Part shown: positions 20,547 through 32,046 of the stretch, one piece after another
Position numbering within the stretch: position 1 is the stretch's first letter
Layout: each line of letters opens with the position of its first letter
DNA from: Rheinheimera faecalis
GTDB lineage: Bacteria; Pseudomonadota; Gammaproteobacteria; Enterobacterales; Alteromonadaceae
DNA: 64,000 nucleotides
Assembly (NCBI RefSeq): GCF_021290965.1
Contig: NZ_JAJOYT010000010.1
Coordinates: forward strand, 1-64,000
Direction: 5' to 3'
Notes under the pieces: generated by a model
What the model was told of the DNA's origin: nothing
The model's input: the letters and a program-made list of their open reading frames with translations, nothing else
Database searches by the model: none
Translations under genes and position numbers: made by a program

Positions 20547-22469
20547 TTAGCCCTCTATCCCTACCCGCATCTCGGCCAGAGGCTCAAAAATATGCTGGCT
20601 TTTCTGCATTTTTAAGCTGTAGATCTGGTAGTACATCATGACGTTTTTGACATAGTCACGGGTTTCTTTAAAAGGAATAGTTTCCACCCAGATATCCAGC
20701 GGCACTGAACCATCTTTGGGGATCCAGGATTTCACCCTGCTAAACCCGGCATTGTAGGATGCTGTGGCGAATACCACGTTATTTCCGGTATTTTTCATCA
20801 GATAATTCAGATAATAAGTACCGTAATTAATATTGGTGACCGGATTATACAACTGCTCAACAGGGACCCGACGACCAGTAATATGCTTGGCTGTTGCCGG
20901 CATAATTTGCATCAGGCCATGGGCGCCAACAGGCGATTTAGCCGTTGGAATAAAGGTACTTTCACGCCGTGCTATCGCCATAGCCCAGGCCGGATCGACC
21001 CTGGCTTTCTTCGAGTAGGTCTGAATTTCTTTATTAAAGGCCATAGGGAAACGTAAATCTACATCATCCCAATAACCTGCTTTGGCCAGTGCTACTATAG
21101 CGTTGTCGTACCAACCCCACTCAAAGGCCAGTTTAGCGGCACTGTATTTTTGTAAATCGCTGCCGTATTGCTGTAAATGCGTCAGTTCACGCTTGGCTGC
21201 ATTAGGTCGTTTAATTGCTTGCCATTCCTTCATGCGACGCACTGGTGCACTGCTTTTAAAAGCTAAAAAGTCGGTAGCGGATACTGGCACTGGTTTATGC
21301 GCCAGACTAGGTGGCTGACCTAAATGAGCAGCAGCCAGATAACCGTAATAACTACGCAGCTTGGCCAGTTGCTGATAAATATGCACTGAGGATTCTTTTA
21401 AGTTCACTTGCTGATAAGCGCGGGCTAACCAGTATTGGCTCGAGTCTTCTTCAGCCAACTCTGTAGGTAAAGCCTTGACCGCTTCAATAACGGCGTACCA
21501 ATCCTTTTTGCGTAATAAGCTGGCCAATTGCCACTGCACAAATAATTTATCTTTGTACTCGTTTGGCACTATGGCGATAAATTTATCAGCACGGGGATCG
21601 TTTTTACTGGCTAAGGCTATAGCAATCTGACGAGCCGTCACAGCACGGTTTTCGTTGCTGAAAGCCGGGTCGTGAGCAAATCTGTTCCAGACATCAATGG
21701 CCTGATCTGGCTTTTTCCATACCAGCTTTTGTATACCATAAGCTGCTAAATCACGCTCCAGAGGGCTACGCAGTGGCAGGAAGTTTTTGCGGTACACCAA
21801 GGACGGGTTATCCATCACCTGCACCCACTTTTCAGCCAGGTACTTCTGATTCTGCGGCAGCAAGCTGCGCAAATAAGGCAACATGCGCTGATTGTCGGCC
21901 TTTACTGCAGCTAATACACGCTGCCAGACCGCATCTGGTGTGCGCTGACCTGCTTTACGCCAGCGGTCAAAAATAGGGTCGCATTCATCAGGACGTGTTT
22001 TACCTACAGCCCATAAGTCACGCACTGCAGGCCATACAGCTACTGGCTTTTCCAGCACCAGCCGCATTTCCAGCGCCTTACAATCTAAACTCACATCCGA
22101 GCCATATTGATAGTTTTTCAGAAAAAGCTGGGCTTGCTGACGGTCCGCCAGATAAATCAGCCAGCGTTTGCGTAAGGTTCGTTCCAGTGGGGTGCCCTGA
22201 TGCTCTTGCATAAAACGCACTACTGCACCTGTGTCATCCAGCGATTTGCTTAACCATTCCAGCTCCAGATAAGGCTGCAGCGGATAAGCCTGCATTTCTT
22301 TTAAGACTTTTTTGGCCTGGGCATCGGTCAGTTTATGAATATTTTTTTCAGCCAGTTCAAAACGTTTACGCATGCCCTCATTAATAGCATGGGCAGGAAA
22401 AACGACGGACAAGGCGGCGGTTGCCAGCAACCAAAGCGATGGACGGAAAACAGAGGAGAAACGCCACAT
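20547..22469 (-). CDS. slt: Soluble lytic murein transglycosylase
   Basis: Periplasmic lytic transglycosylase that cleaves the MurNAc-GlcNAc bond, forming 1,6-anhydroMurNAc. About 640 residues: a signal peptide (WLLATAALSVVFPAHA), a long alpha-superhelical U-domain, and a C-terminal SLT domain with catalytic glutamate in AIARRESTFIPTAKSPVGAHGLMQIMPATAKH, then YNPVTNINYGTYYLNYLM and ATASYNAGFSRVKSW. The ATG at 22469 is preferred; a GTG five codons upstream is possible. It is divergent from fadB. Confidence 0.93.
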   Translation of the reverse strand: MWRFSSVFRPSLWLLATAALSVVFPAHAINEGMRKRFELAEKNIHKLTDAQAKKVLKEMQAYPLQPYLELEWLSKSLDDTGAVVRFMQEHQGTPLERTLRKRWLIYLADRQQAQLFLKNYQYGSDVSLDCKALEMRLVLEKPVAVWPAVRDLWAVGKTRPDECDPIFDRWRKAGQRTPDAVWQRVLAAVKADNQRMLPYLRSLLPQNQKYLAEKWVQVMDNPSLVYRKNFLPLRSPLERDLAAYGIQKLVWKKPDQAIDVWNRFAHDPAFSNENRAVTARQIAIALASKNDPRADKFIAIVPNEYKDKLFVQWQLASLLRKKDWYAVIEAVKALPTELAEEDSSQYWLARAYQQVNLKESSVHIYQQLAKLRSYYGYLAAAHLGQPPSLAHKPVPVSATDFLAFKSSAPVRRMKEWQAIKRPNAAKRELTHLQQYGSDLQKYSAAKLAFEWGWYDNAIVALAKAGYWDDVDLRFPMAFNKEIQTYSKKARVDPAWAMAIARRESTFIPTAKSPVGAHGLMQIMPATAKHITGRRVPVEQLYNPVTNINYGTYYLNYLMKNTGNNVVFATASYNAGFSRVKSWIPKDGSVPLDIWVETIPFKETRDYVKNVMMYYQIYSLKMQKSQHIFEPLAEMRVGIEG

Positions 22470-22512
22470 ACAAATATTTACCACCTATAGTTACTGGAAC
22501 ATCTATCGCAAA

Positions 22513-22530
22513 TTCAAACAAGTGTTTAAA
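22513..22530. promoter_or_regulatory. Candidate PsrA-type operator upstream of fadBA
   Basis: TTCAAACAAGTGTTTAAA contains CAAAC-N4-GTTT, close to the published G/CAAAC(N2-4)GTTTG/C PsrA motif. In Alteromonadales, PsrA rather than FadR is reported to control fatty-acid degradation genes. It lies 111 bp upstream of the fadB ATG, between divergent slt and fadB. The last base deviates from the consensus, so this is a candidate only. Confidence 0.4.
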
Positions 22531-22640
22531 TAACGGTTGAAATTTTTACTGAACCGCGACACACTGACTCTGCAATAGACTCATCTTACCAGTTGCGAAT
22601 AAAAGCAATAGTCCACCATGTGGGACGAAGGAGAACATTC

Positions 22641-24794
22641 ATGATCTACCAGAGTAACAGCATCACCGTCGCCTATCTGGCGGATGGTATTGCCGAGTTT
22701 ACCTTTAATGCTACCGGTTCAGTTAATAAATTTGACCAACAAACCTTAGCAGATTGTCGCGCCGCTTTGAATCTGCTGCATGCAGATAAAAACCTGAAAG
22801 GCGTGATTTACACCTCAGGAAAAGACGCTTTTATCGTAGGCGCTGATATTACTGAGTTTTTAGGTACATTCCAGCAGCCTGAAGCTGAACTTATCCCCTG
22901 GATCAAATCTGCCTCTGACGTGTTTGACCTGGCTGAAGATTTACCAGTTCCAACCATTGCTGCTATTCGTGGTTTTGCCTTAGGTGGCGGTTTCGAGTGG
23001 ACTTTAACAGCAGACTACCGTGTGGCCGACACCACAGCCAAAGTAGGTTTACCTGAAGTGAAACTGGGTTTAATGCCAGGTTTCGGCGGTTCAGTACGTT
23101 TACCTCGCATTATTGGTGCAGACGGTGGTATGGAGTGGATCACCACGGGCAAAGAACGTGGCGCTGACGCTGCGTTAAAAGAAGGCGCTATCGACGCCGT
23201 TGTTGCTCCGGAAAAATTAAAAGACGCTGCGTTGTCGATGATCAAGGATGCCATAGCAGGCAAACTGAACTGGCAGAAAAAACGCGCCGCCAAATTACAG
23301 CCACTGAAGCTGAACAAAACTGAAGCCATGATGAGCTTCAACACAGCTAAAGGTATGGTGTTTGCCAATGCAGGTAAACATTACCCTGCTCCTATGGTGG
23401 CAGTAGAAACTATTGAAGCCGCAGCCCGCTTAGACCGTGCTGGTGCTGTGGCTTTAGAAAACGCTTCTTTTGCCAAGCTGGCAAAAACTACAGCTGCTGC
23501 TGCCCAGATTGGTTTATTCCTCAACGACCAATTGATCAAAGGCAAAGCGAAAAAAGCAGCTAAAGTAGCAACCAAAGAAATTAAGAAAGCAGCCGTTTTA
23601 GGCGCAGGCATTATGGGTGGCGGTATCGCTTACCAGTCTGCACTGAAAGGTGTGCCAGTAGTAATGAAAGACATAGCCGACAAAGCTTTAGAGCTGGGTA
23701 TGGGCGAAGCGACTAAGCTGCTGAACAAGCAGGTTGAACGCAAAAAATTAGATGCAGTTGGCATGGCAAAAGTGATTGCCAGCATTCAGCCAACCCTGAG
23801 CATGGAACCGGTAAAAAGCGTTGATATAGTAGTAGAAGCTGTAGTAGAAAACCCGAAAATCAAAGGCGCAGTATTAAAAGAAGTCGAAGAATTAGTAGCG
23901 GCTGACACCATTATTACTTCCAACACTTCTACTATCTCCATTGATTCTTTAGCAGCCAACTTAAAAGATCCAAGCCGCTTCTGCGGTATGCACTTCTTTA
24001 ACCCTGTGCACCAGATGCCATTGGTTGAAGTCATTCGTGGTAAAGACACCAGCGAAGAAACAGTAGCTGCTGTGGTCGCTTACGCTGCCAGAATGGGTAA
24101 ATCCCCTATTGTGGTAAACGACTGCCCTGGCTTTTATGTCAACCGCGTATTATTTCCGTACTTTGCAGGTTTCAGCAAACTGGTATTAGACGGTGCTGAC
24201 TTTGCCAAAGTAGACAAAGTAATGGAAAAAACCTTCGGCTGGCCTATGGGCCCTGCTTACTTGCTGGATGTGGTTGGTTTAGATACAGCTTTCCACTGCA
24301 CAGACGTAATGGCTGCTGGTTTCCCAACCCGTATGGGCAAAGTAGAAAACGACCCTGTCGCTCTGATGTATCAGGCACAGCGTTATGGTCAGAAAAACGG
24401 TGTAGGTTTCTATGCGTACAGCAAAGACGCCAAAGGCAAACCGAAAAAAGATTCTGATGCCGTATCCTATGACTTACTGGCCAAAGCTGGTGCTTCAGGC
24501 GTGGAATTCAGCGCGGACGACATTATTGCCCGTTGTATGGTGCCAATGATTAACGAAGTGATCCGCTGCTTAGAAGAAGGCATAGTGGCCAGCGCTGCAG
24601 AAGCTGATATGGGCTTAATTTATGGTTTAGGTTTCCCTCCGTTCCGTGGTGGCCCGTTGCGTTATGCCGACACCATTGGTCTGGCTAACTTTGTTGCTTT
24701 AGCAGACAAATACGCCCACTTAGGTGAAATCTATCAGGTAACAGACAAAACCCGCGCCATGGCAGCTTCTGGTGCCGTGTTCTACCCGGTTTAA
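22641..24794 (+). CDS. fadB: Fatty acid oxidation complex alpha subunit
   Basis: Multifunctional enoyl-CoA hydratase/3-hydroxyacyl-CoA dehydrogenase of aerobic beta-oxidation. 717 residues. The N-terminal crotonase domain has [21 protein letters not shown] and [21 protein letters not shown] with the two catalytic glutamates; from about residue 315 a Rossmann domain ([18 protein letters not shown]) is followed by [31 protein letters not shown] and the C-terminal repeat with [16 protein letters not shown]. The ATG at 22641 has a strong GAAGGAGAACATTC site. It is followed 15 bases later by fadA. Confidence 0.97.
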   Translation: MIYQSNSITVAYLADGIAEFTFNATGSVNKFDQQTLADCRAALNLLHADKNLKGVIYTSGKDAFIVGADITEFLGTFQQPEAELIPWIKSASDVFDLAEDLPVPTIAAIRGFALGGGFEWTLTADYRVADTTAKVGLPEVKLGLMPGFGGSVRLPRIIGADGGMEWITTGKERGADAALKEGAIDAVVAPEKLKDAALSMIKDAIAGKLNWQKKRAAKLQPLKLNKTEAMMSFNTAKGMVFANAGKHYPAPMVAVETIEAAARLDRAGAVALENASFAKLAKTTAAAAQIGLFLNDQLIKGKAKKAAKVATKEIKKAAVLGAGIMGGGIAYQSALKGVPVVMKDIADKALELGMGEATKLLNKQVERKKLDAVGMAKVIASIQPTLSMEPVKSVDIVVEAVVENPKIKGAVLKEVEELVAADTIITSNTSTISIDSLAANLKDPSRFCGMHFFNPVHQMPLVEVIRGKDTSEETVAAVVAYAARMGKSPIVVNDCPGFYVNRVLFPYFAGFSKLVLDGADFAKVDKVMEKTFGWPMGPAYLLDVVGLDTAFHCTDVMAAGFPTRMGKVENDPVALMYQAQRYGQKNGVGFYAYSKDAKGKPKKDSDAVSYDLLAKAGASGVEFSADDIIARCMVPMINEVIRCLEEGIVASAAEADMGLIYGLGFPPFRGGPLRYADTIGLANFVALADKYAHLGEIYQVTDKTRAMAASGAVFYPV

Positions 24795-25976
<1,182 letters not shown>

Positions 25977-26003
25977 ATACCAGCAGTTAGCTGTTGAATA
26001 ACA

Positions 26004-26028
26004 GGGTTGGCTTTGGCCAGCCCTTTTT
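26004..26028 (+). terminator. fadBA terminator
   Basis: GGGTTGGC, TTTG loop, GCCAGCCC (one G-T pair), then TTTTT. A typical intrinsic terminator 28 bases after fadA. Confidence 0.85.
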
Positions 26029-26059
26029 ATTTGTATTTTGAGATTCCGCTGCGGAGAAC

Positions 26060-26377
26060 TTAAAACACTAGAGCCTGAACTTTGACCTTCTGCTGTTCAA
26101 TCACGGCCCTGAATTCCGGGCTTGTTGTCGACCAATCCACAACATCGACTTTCCACGGTAAATCAGACTCAGAGAAGGCTTCATGTAAACTGGCCATTAA
26201 GGCTAAAGACAAAGACTGCTGCGACATAATCACTAAATCTAAATCAGAAAAAGGCTTAGAAGTCCCTTTGACACGTGAACCAAAAGCCCAGACTTCACAG
26301 GAAGGCACCAGTTGTCGCAATATCTGCTGCACTATAGTCAAATGTTCAGAACTGATATCTAACTGACTAATGCTCAT
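26060..26377 (-). CDS. mntA: MntA-type minimal nucleotidyltransferase (antitoxin)
   Basis: A 105-residue minimal nucleotidyltransferase of the MNT/HI0073 type. The GS-X10-DxD active-site motif is intact: G33 S34 in AFGSRVKG, then D45 and D47 in SDLDL. In HepT-MntA (type VII) modules, MntA nucleotidylates a tyrosine on the HEPN toxin and neutralises it. Its start overlaps the HEPN gene's stop by four bases (ATGA), so the two are one transcript with the toxin first. The gene lies between fadA and tusA. Confidence 0.87.
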   Translation of the reverse strand: MSISQLDISSEHLTIVQQILRQLVPSCEVWAFGSRVKGTSKPFSDLDLVIMSQQSLSLALMASLHEAFSESDLPWKVDVVDWSTTSPEFRAVIEQQKVKVQALVF

Positions 26378-26787
26378 GCCATTCTCTTTTGTAACTGCTC
26401 AGATAAATGACTAGCTTCAGCTAAAAATTTTGGAATACCTGCTACCACTTCTAAAGCCACAGCTTCATCGTAGCTATGACTGGTTTTACCACGCATTTCA
26501 CGATACAAACGCCAGTCCGGCCAGCTTCCCAATAATAAGCCCTGCTCGTTACCAGTGCGGATCAAATCCTGAAAAGGCATCTGATCAAATAGCTCAGGAG
26601 TCGCGGACGTCATTTCCAGGTAACTCTTCAGCATTTTATGGCTGATTTCATAGGTAAACTCAAAACGCTGCACCAGACCATCACGAATTTGAGTGTCGCT
26701 GATATCCTGCTGATATCTTAACCAACCTTCGTGCAGCCTATTGGTGGCATTATGTAAAGGGGCCAGATCGAGCACCAAATCATTCAT
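26374..26787 (-). CDS. hepT: HEPN toxin / nucleotidyltransferase-substrate protein (HepT, HI0074-like)
   Basis: A 137-residue all-helical HEPN protein of the HI0074 family. The RNase motif R-X4-H-X-Y is present as RGKTSHSY (R99, H104, Y106); the tyrosine is the residue modified by MntA in studied HepT-MntA pairs. FEFTYEISHKMLKSYLE is a family signature. It is first of two genes and overlaps mntA. Known relatives are RNA-cleaving toxins; whether this one is active is inferred from the intact motif. Confidence 0.87.
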   Translation of the reverse strand: MNDLVLDLAPLHNATNRLHEGWLRYQQDISDTQIRDGLVQRFEFTYEISHKMLKSYLEMTSATPELFDQMPFQDLIRTGNEQGLLLGSWPDWRLYREMRGKTSHSYDEAVALEVVAGIPKFLAEASHLSEQLQKRMA

Positions 26788-26979
26788 CAGCTAAGTCCTG
26801 TATTAAGCCTTGTCACATCAGCAGGTGTAAGCGAATTTAACACTATGCTATCGTAATTTGCGTACTTTTGCCCAATCTTAGCCTGAAGTAGGAGTTTTCG
26901 CTTAATTCCAGCTTTTCAGCACGAATAAGCTAAGTTAGCATAAGCGCCCTTTTAGTTTGAAAGCTGTGGAGCAAGAGCT

Positions 26980-27234
26980 ATGTCGAACCCCGAACAGTTA
27001 TTTTTAGCGGCCGATCAGCAGCTGGATACTTTAGGTTTACGTTGCCCTGAGCCAGTAATGTTAACCCGCTTGGCTATCCGTAAGATGACGGCGGGCCAGA
27101 CGCTATTAATTACAGCAGACGACCCGGCCACTACCCGCGATATTCCTGCCTTTTGCCGTTTTATGGAGCATGAACTGGTGGCCAGTGATACCAGTGCTGA
27201 ACCTTTCCGTTATTTAGTAAAAAAGTCCGGCTAA
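26980..27234 (+). CDS. tusA: Sulfur carrier protein TusA
   Basis: A small (84-residue) TusA/SirA-like protein that takes persulfide sulfur from IscS and passes it down the tRNA 2-thiouridine relay. The defining [22 protein letters not shown] segment with active cysteine in RCPEP is present, as are [21 protein letters not shown] and the C-terminal RYLVKK. It is monocistronic in appearance. Confidence 0.95.
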   Translation: MSNPEQLFLAADQQLDTLGLRCPEPVMLTRLAIRKMTAGQTLLITADDPATTRDIPAFCRFMEHELVASDTSAEPFRYLVKKSG

Positions 27235-27395
27235 CCATTCAATCAGCTGACGCGCTTCCCCTCGTCTTTTAACGACCTTTTTCCGCCCTTTATTGACCAC
27301 TTTCTGCCCCTTATGGATTCGCTCTATAAGGGTCAACGCCATTCCGCCACACTGCCTGCATCAAGACACTTAACCCCTGATAAACAAGGTAAAAC

Positions 27396-28124
27396 ATGAT
27401 GCAACAGACCAATAAAATTTTTAACCAAACCAACTTAAACCTGCTGCTAGTCACGGCGTTGGTGGCTTTAACCATTAAAACCCAACTGCTGCCAAGCGAC
27501 AGCAGCACAGTGCGTGAACTGAATGTACAGCGCATTAATGTGATGGAGCCCAGCGGTCATCCACGACTGGTGATTGCCAATACAGATCATGCACCTAAAG
27601 CCATAAAAGATGGCAAAGAATTTTTTGATCCGGGCCCACGCCCAGGCATGATTTTTTACAATGACGAAGGCACAGAAAACGGCGGTTTTGTATTTCGTGG
27701 TTTTGAAAAAGACGGCAAAGTGGAGCATGGGCTGCATTTATCTTTTGACCGTTACAATCAGGATCAAAGCCTGGCGCTGCAGCATGTGGAACAGGACGGT
27801 ATGCTGATCTCAGGCCTGAACGTGATAGACAGACCACAATACCCTGTTGATGACTATATGCAGTTGATGCTGGCTGCCGAAAAAGGTGATGCCAAAGCTT
27901 CAGCCCGAATTAAAGAGCTGGAACAACTACACCCAGATATTCATGGTAACAGAAGGGCTTTTTATGGCACATTAAACAAAAAGGCAATGCTGCAACTTAA
28001 TGATCCACAAGGAAATAAACGAATTGAAATGGCTGTGGGCACAGATGGTCAACCTCAACTGGTGTTTTATGCCGAAGATGGCAGCGAACTGCTGCGTTTG
28101 CCAGAAGAGGTACAGGTGAAATGA
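27396..28124 (+). CDS. Membrane-anchored protein of unknown function, upstream of a LytS/LytTR pair
   Basis: Not recognised. A 242-residue protein with one N-terminal hydrophobic segment (about residues 14-31, LNLLLVTALVALTIKTQLL) and a polar remainder, presumably periplasmic or membrane-attached. Two similar beta-rich stretches stand out: GHPRLVIANTD ... PGMIFYNDEGTENGGFVF (about 53-98) and NDPQGNKRIEMAVGTDGQPQLVFYAEDGSELL (about 203-235), suggesting an internal repeat. Its stop overlaps the histidine kinase start (ATGATGA), so the three genes 27396-29898 are very probably one operon and this protein may sense or be the output of the kinase. No catalytic motif is visible. Confidence 0.8.
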   Translation: MMQQTNKIFNQTNLNLLLVTALVALTIKTQLLPSDSSTVRELNVQRINVMEPSGHPRLVIANTDHAPKAIKDGKEFFDPGPRPGMIFYNDEGTENGGFVFRGFEKDGKVEHGLHLSFDRYNQDQSLALQHVEQDGMLISGLNVIDRPQYPVDDYMQLMLAAEKGDAKASARIKELEQLHPDIHGNRRAFYGTLNKKAMLQLNDPQGNKRIEMAVGTDGQPQLVFYAEDGSELLRLPEEVQVK

Positions 28125-29131
28125 TGAAACAGCTAAAAACCTTTGTCCTGTTATTGGCTTTTTCCTATGGCTTGATGTTGTACCTGGCGCTGTTGCAAAC
28201 CATGCCTGAGCAACCCTTGCAGTTTCATGCCGATGCTCCTGTCTGGCTAACCTTGCAGGCCGCATTATCGCTATGGTTAAGCCGCAAGTTAGATGCTGTA
28301 CTTTGGGCTAAAGGCGCTGCAGCTTCATTGCTGCAGCGTTACAGCCAGAGCTTTGGTTTAAGTTTACTGATTTTTGTTAGCCTGATGACTGGTATGCAGC
28401 TTTTGATAGATACAGCCACTAGCCAGCCCTTTTTGCTACAGCAGTATCTGCGGGTTGGCCTGATGTATATGCTGGTGCATAGCTTAATTGCAGGAGCAGA
28501 CTTGTTATGGCAGGCCTTAAAACGCCAACAACAACAGCAACTGGAGCTGATGCAGGCGCAGCAGCATAACCAGCAGTTCAAATTGCAATTGCTGCAACAA
28601 CAGCTGGACCCACACTTTTTGTTTAATAACTTAAATGTGCTCTCTGTGCTTATTCATAAAAGCCCGGAGCAGGCCGAACAGTTTCTTGACCATTTTGCCG
28701 ATATTTACCGTTACCAGTTGCAACAAGGCAGTAAAACGCTGGTGCCACTTACAGATGAGTTGGCTTTTGCGCAGCAGTATATGGCGCTATTGGTACAGCG
28801 TTTTCCGGCCAGTTTTCAGCTGCAAATCCATATTGAGCCGAAACAGCAAGCCAACTATCAATTAGTGCCCTGCAGCCTGCAGCTGCTATTGGAAAACGCG
28901 GTAAAACATAACAGCGCATCAGCCGAACAACCTTTGGTTATTCAACTGGAACTGCAGCAAAACCAGTTAATAGTGCGTCACCCACTGCGGCCCAAAGCTT
29001 TTGCTCAGCCAGGCACAGGCACTGGTTTAACAAATTTATCCGAACGCTGTCTGGCTTTGCTTGGTAAGCCAATAGACGTGATACAAAACGACGAATTTAT
29101 AGTGAAAGTGCCGCTGCAGCAAAGTGTGTAA
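28121..29131 (+). CDS. LytS/YehU-type sensor histidine kinase
   Basis: A 336-residue membrane histidine kinase. Four hydrophobic segments occupy about residues 5-130, then a glutamine-rich linker (134-160) leads to the His_kinase domain: QLDPHFLFNNLNVLSVL with phospho-acceptor H165, then ENAVKHNS (N-box) and GTGTGLTNLSERC (G-box). It lacks a recognisable sensor domain beyond the membrane part. It overlaps the upstream gene by four bases and is followed by its probable response regulator 26 bases later. Confidence 0.92.
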   Translation: MMKQLKTFVLLLAFSYGLMLYLALLQTMPEQPLQFHADAPVWLTLQAALSLWLSRKLDAVLWAKGAAASLLQRYSQSFGLSLLIFVSLMTGMQLLIDTATSQPFLLQQYLRVGLMYMLVHSLIAGADLLWQALKRQQQQQLELMQAQQHNQQFKLQLLQQQLDPHFLFNNLNVLSVLIHKSPEQAEQFLDHFADIYRYQLQQGSKTLVPLTDELAFAQQYMALLVQRFPASFQLQIHIEPKQQANYQLVPCSLQLLLENAVKHNSASAEQPLVIQLELQQNQLIVRHPLRPKAFAQPGTGTGLTNLSERCLALLGKPIDVIQNDEFIVKVPLQQSV

Positions 29132-29157
29132 ACAAGCGGCACAAGCAAGGACAAGCC

Positions 29158-29898
29158 ATGAAAGTACTGATTATTGAAGACGAGCAATTAGCGGCAGAAA
29201 AACTAATGGGTTATCTGAAACGGCATCAGCCCGATGCCGAAGTGGTCGCTCAACTCAGCTCTGTAGCTCAGGTACTGGAGTTTTTCAGCGCAGATCCAAA
29301 AGCTTCACAGCTGGATTTAATTTTCTCCGATGTAGAGCTGACAGATGGCCAGGTATTTACTGCGTTAGAACAGCTGGATTTGCCTTGCCCTGTGCTTTTC
29401 ACCACAGCTTACGATCAATACTGGATGCAGGTGTTTCAGTACCAGGCGGTGGATTATTTACTGAAGCCCTTCTCCTACCCCAGATTCGCCGAAGCTATGC
29501 TGAACTTTGCCCAGCTCAAACATAAGCTGCAACAGCCAGTGCTAGCAGCGGTACCGGCTTATAAAAAACGTTTTTTATTACGCAAAGGCCAAAGCTTATC
29601 TATTTTGCCTGTGGCCGATATTTTGCTTATTCGAGCTGCCAACGGCGTATTACTGGCCACTGATAAACACAACAGCGTGCATATACTGACGGAAGCCAAC
29701 TTAGGCGATATCGAAAGCCAGCTCGACCCCAGTGAATTCTTCCGGCTAAACCGCAGCGATATCCTGCATATCAGCAGTATTTTGCAGGTAGAGCCATACA
29801 ACAAAGAGTCAGTGGCAGTAGTACTAAGCTGCGATAAAGAACCGGCTATCAGCAGTAAAACCAGAACAGCGTTGTTTAGGAAATGGTTGAATCAGTAG
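29158..29898 (+). CDS. LytTR-family response regulator
   Basis: A 246-residue two-domain regulator. The receiver domain has EDEQ at 7-10, phospho-acceptor D58 in LIFSDVELTDG, TTAYDQYW and the conserved lysine in YLLKPFSYP. From about residue 140 there is a LytTR DNA-binding domain (RKGQSLSILPVADILLIRAANG ... FFRLNRSDILHISSI). It should be activated by the adjacent LytS-like kinase; the target promoters are unknown, perhaps including its own operon. A terminator follows. Confidence 0.93.
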   Translation: MKVLIIEDEQLAAEKLMGYLKRHQPDAEVVAQLSSVAQVLEFFSADPKASQLDLIFSDVELTDGQVFTALEQLDLPCPVLFTTAYDQYWMQVFQYQAVDYLLKPFSYPRFAEAMLNFAQLKHKLQQPVLAAVPAYKKRFLLRKGQSLSILPVADILLIRAANGVLLATDKHNSVHILTEANLGDIESQLDPSEFFRLNRSDILHISSILQVEPYNKESVAVVLSCDKEPAISSKTRTALFRKWLNQ

Positions 29899-29939
29899 GC
29901 TCCGAAGCATCTACTTTTATAATCACTACCTTAACCAAC

Positions 29940-29966
29940 AAAAAAGGAGCCGAAGCTCCTTTTTTA
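29940..29966. terminator. Bidirectional terminator between the LytTR operon and glyS
   Basis: AAAAAAGGAGC, CGAA loop, GCTCCTTTTTT: a symmetrical stem with A and T runs on both flanks, between the convergent response regulator and glyS. It should work for both. Confidence 0.9.
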
Positions 29967-29988
29967 ATTATTATCAATCAGTTGCATA

Positions 29989-32046
29989 TCACTGCAATAC
30001 AGAAATATCCGCTACGCGCAGGAATAGTTCACGTAATTGCTGTAACAAAGCCTGACGGTTTAAGCGTACTGCTGCATCGTCGGCGTTGACCATGACTTTG
30101 TCGAAGAACTGGTCTACTACGTCGCGCATGGCGGCCAGATGGCTTAAACCTTCAGCGTAGCTGCTTACAGTCGACTGATACGCCTGTTCCGCCACTATGG
30201 CCTTATACAGAGCTTGTTCGGCTTCTTCGCTGAGCAGAGCGCTGTTGATGCTCTCTGGAATAGCTTCTGTCACTTTGGCCAGAATATTGGCTACCCGCTT
30301 ATTGGCTGCCGCTAAAGCTAAAGCGGCATCCAGTTTGCGGAATTCAGCTACAGCTTTGACACGACGGTCGAAGTCGGCCGGATTGGTTGGACGACGGGCT
30401 AATACGGCCTGGATCACATCCACACCAAAACCTTCGCCTTCGTACCAGGCGCGGAAACGGCCAAGCATAAAGTCCAGCACTTCGTCGGATACGCTTTGCT
30501 GAGTCAGCTTGTCACCAAAAGTAGTTTTGCTGAATTCAATCAGTTCAATCAGATCCAGTGGTAACTGTTTTTCCACCATAATACGCAGCGCACCAATGGC
30601 AGCACGGCGCAAAGCGAACGGGTCTTTGTCGCCTTTTGGCGCCTGACCTATACCAAAGATACCGACCAGAGAATCCATTTTATCGGCGATGGCTACAGCA
30701 CAAGCTTCGAGTTGGCTTGGCAGGCTGTCACCGGCAAAACGTGGTTTGTATTGCTCGTTCAGCGCCACAGCCACAGCTTCGGCTTCACCGTCCAGACGCG
30801 CATAATGCATACCCATCACGCCCTGCACTTCAGGGAACTCGCCAACCATATTGGTCATTAAGTCAGTTTTAGATAACAAACCAGCGCGTTCTGCATGAGT
30901 AACATCAGCACCAATTTTGCCGGCAATAAATGCTGCTACTTTGGCGATACGCTCTGATTTCTCTAATAAAGTGCCCAGCTTTTGCTGGAACAATACGGTG
31001 CTTAAGGCAGGCAAACGATCGACCAGTTTGGTTTTGGCGTCTGTAACAAAAAAGAACTGAGCGTCAGATAAACGTGGACGCACTACTTTTTCGTTACCAG
31101 AGATAATCTGGCTTGGGTCTTTGCTGGCAATGTTCGCCACAAAAATGAATTTATTCAGTAACTTGCCATTATTATCAACCAGCGGGAAATACTTCTGGTT
31201 GTCTTTCATAGTGGAGATTAACGGCTCAGCAGGAACCTGCAGGAAACGTTCTTCAAAAGAGCCGACCAGCACAACTGGCCATTCAACCAATGAAGCAACT
31301 TCTTCCAGCAAAGCATCATCCATCAGCGCTACGCCGTTTAAAGCTTTGGCCTGAGTTGTCACGTTTTCAGCAATAATGGCTTTACGTTTGGCAAAGTCGG
31401 CAATGACATAAGACTGTTCCAGCGTGCTTAAGTAGGCATCGGCATTTTTGATTTCTACCAAAGCTGGTGCATGGAAACGGTGGCCATAACTGACACGACC
31501 CGACTCTTTGCCAAGAATAGTAGCAGGCACTACATCGTCACCTAATAACAGGGTGACAGTGTGCACAGGGCGGATAAATTCGGCCGTTGAATTGCCCCAG
31601 CGCATTGGCTTGGCAATTGGCAACTTAGCTAAGGCAGTGCTGATCACAGCTGGTAATAAAGAAGCTGTGCTTTCGCCTTTAATCAGCGCTTTATGAATTA
31701 ACCAGGCGCCTTTATCCGTTTCTAAACGCTCCGCCTGCTCAGCAGTAATACCGTTCGACGCAGCCCAGGCTGCAGCAGCTTTAGTTGGCTGACCATCGGC
31801 ATCAAAAGCAGCAGCCAAAGCCGGGCCACGTTTTTCTACCACTTTGTCTTGCTGTTGCAACGCCAGTTGATTCACACGAACCGCTAGACGGCGTGGCGCT
31901 GCGTACCAGCTGACTTCGCCATGGCTTAAGTTGTGTTTTGCCAGCTCTTCAACAATGTTATCGCTAAACGCAGTAGCTAAGGTTTTTAAGGCTTTTGGTG
32001 GTAACTCTTCGGTACCAATTTCTACGAAAAAATCTTGCACAGACAT
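29989..32046 (-). CDS. glyS: Glycine--tRNA ligase beta subunit
   Basis: Beta subunit of the tetrameric bacterial GlyRS; binds and charges tRNA(Gly) with GlyQ. 685 residues beginning [21 protein letters not shown], with [38 protein letters not shown] and a C-terminal anticodon-binding DALR-type domain ([23 protein letters not shown]). Its ATG overlaps the glyQ stop by one base (TAATG). Confidence 0.97.
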   Translation of the reverse strand: MSVQDFFVEIGTEELPPKALKTLATAFSDNIVEELAKHNLSHGEVSWYAAPRRLAVRVNQLALQQQDKVVEKRGPALAAAFDADGQPTKAAAAWAASNGITAEQAERLETDKGAWLIHKALIKGESTASLLPAVISTALAKLPIAKPMRWGNSTAEFIRPVHTVTLLLGDDVVPATILGKESGRVSYGHRFHAPALVEIKNADAYLSTLEQSYVIADFAKRKAIIAENVTTQAKALNGVALMDDALLEEVASLVEWPVVLVGSFEERFLQVPAEPLISTMKDNQKYFPLVDNNGKLLNKFIFVANIASKDPSQIISGNEKVVRPRLSDAQFFFVTDAKTKLVDRLPALSTVLFQQKLGTLLEKSERIAKVAAFIAGKIGADVTHAERAGLLSKTDLMTNMVGEFPEVQGVMGMHYARLDGEAEAVAVALNEQYKPRFAGDSLPSQLEACAVAIADKMDSLVGIFGIGQAPKGDKDPFALRRAAIGALRIMVEKQLPLDLIELIEFSKTTFGDKLTQQSVSDEVLDFMLGRFRAWYEGEGFGVDVIQAVLARRPTNPADFDRRVKAVAEFRKLDAALALAAANKRVANILAKVTEAIPESINSALLSEEAEQALYKAIVAEQAYQSTVSSYAEGLSHLAAMRDVVDQFFDKVMVNADDAAVRLNRQALLQQLRELFLRVADISVLQ

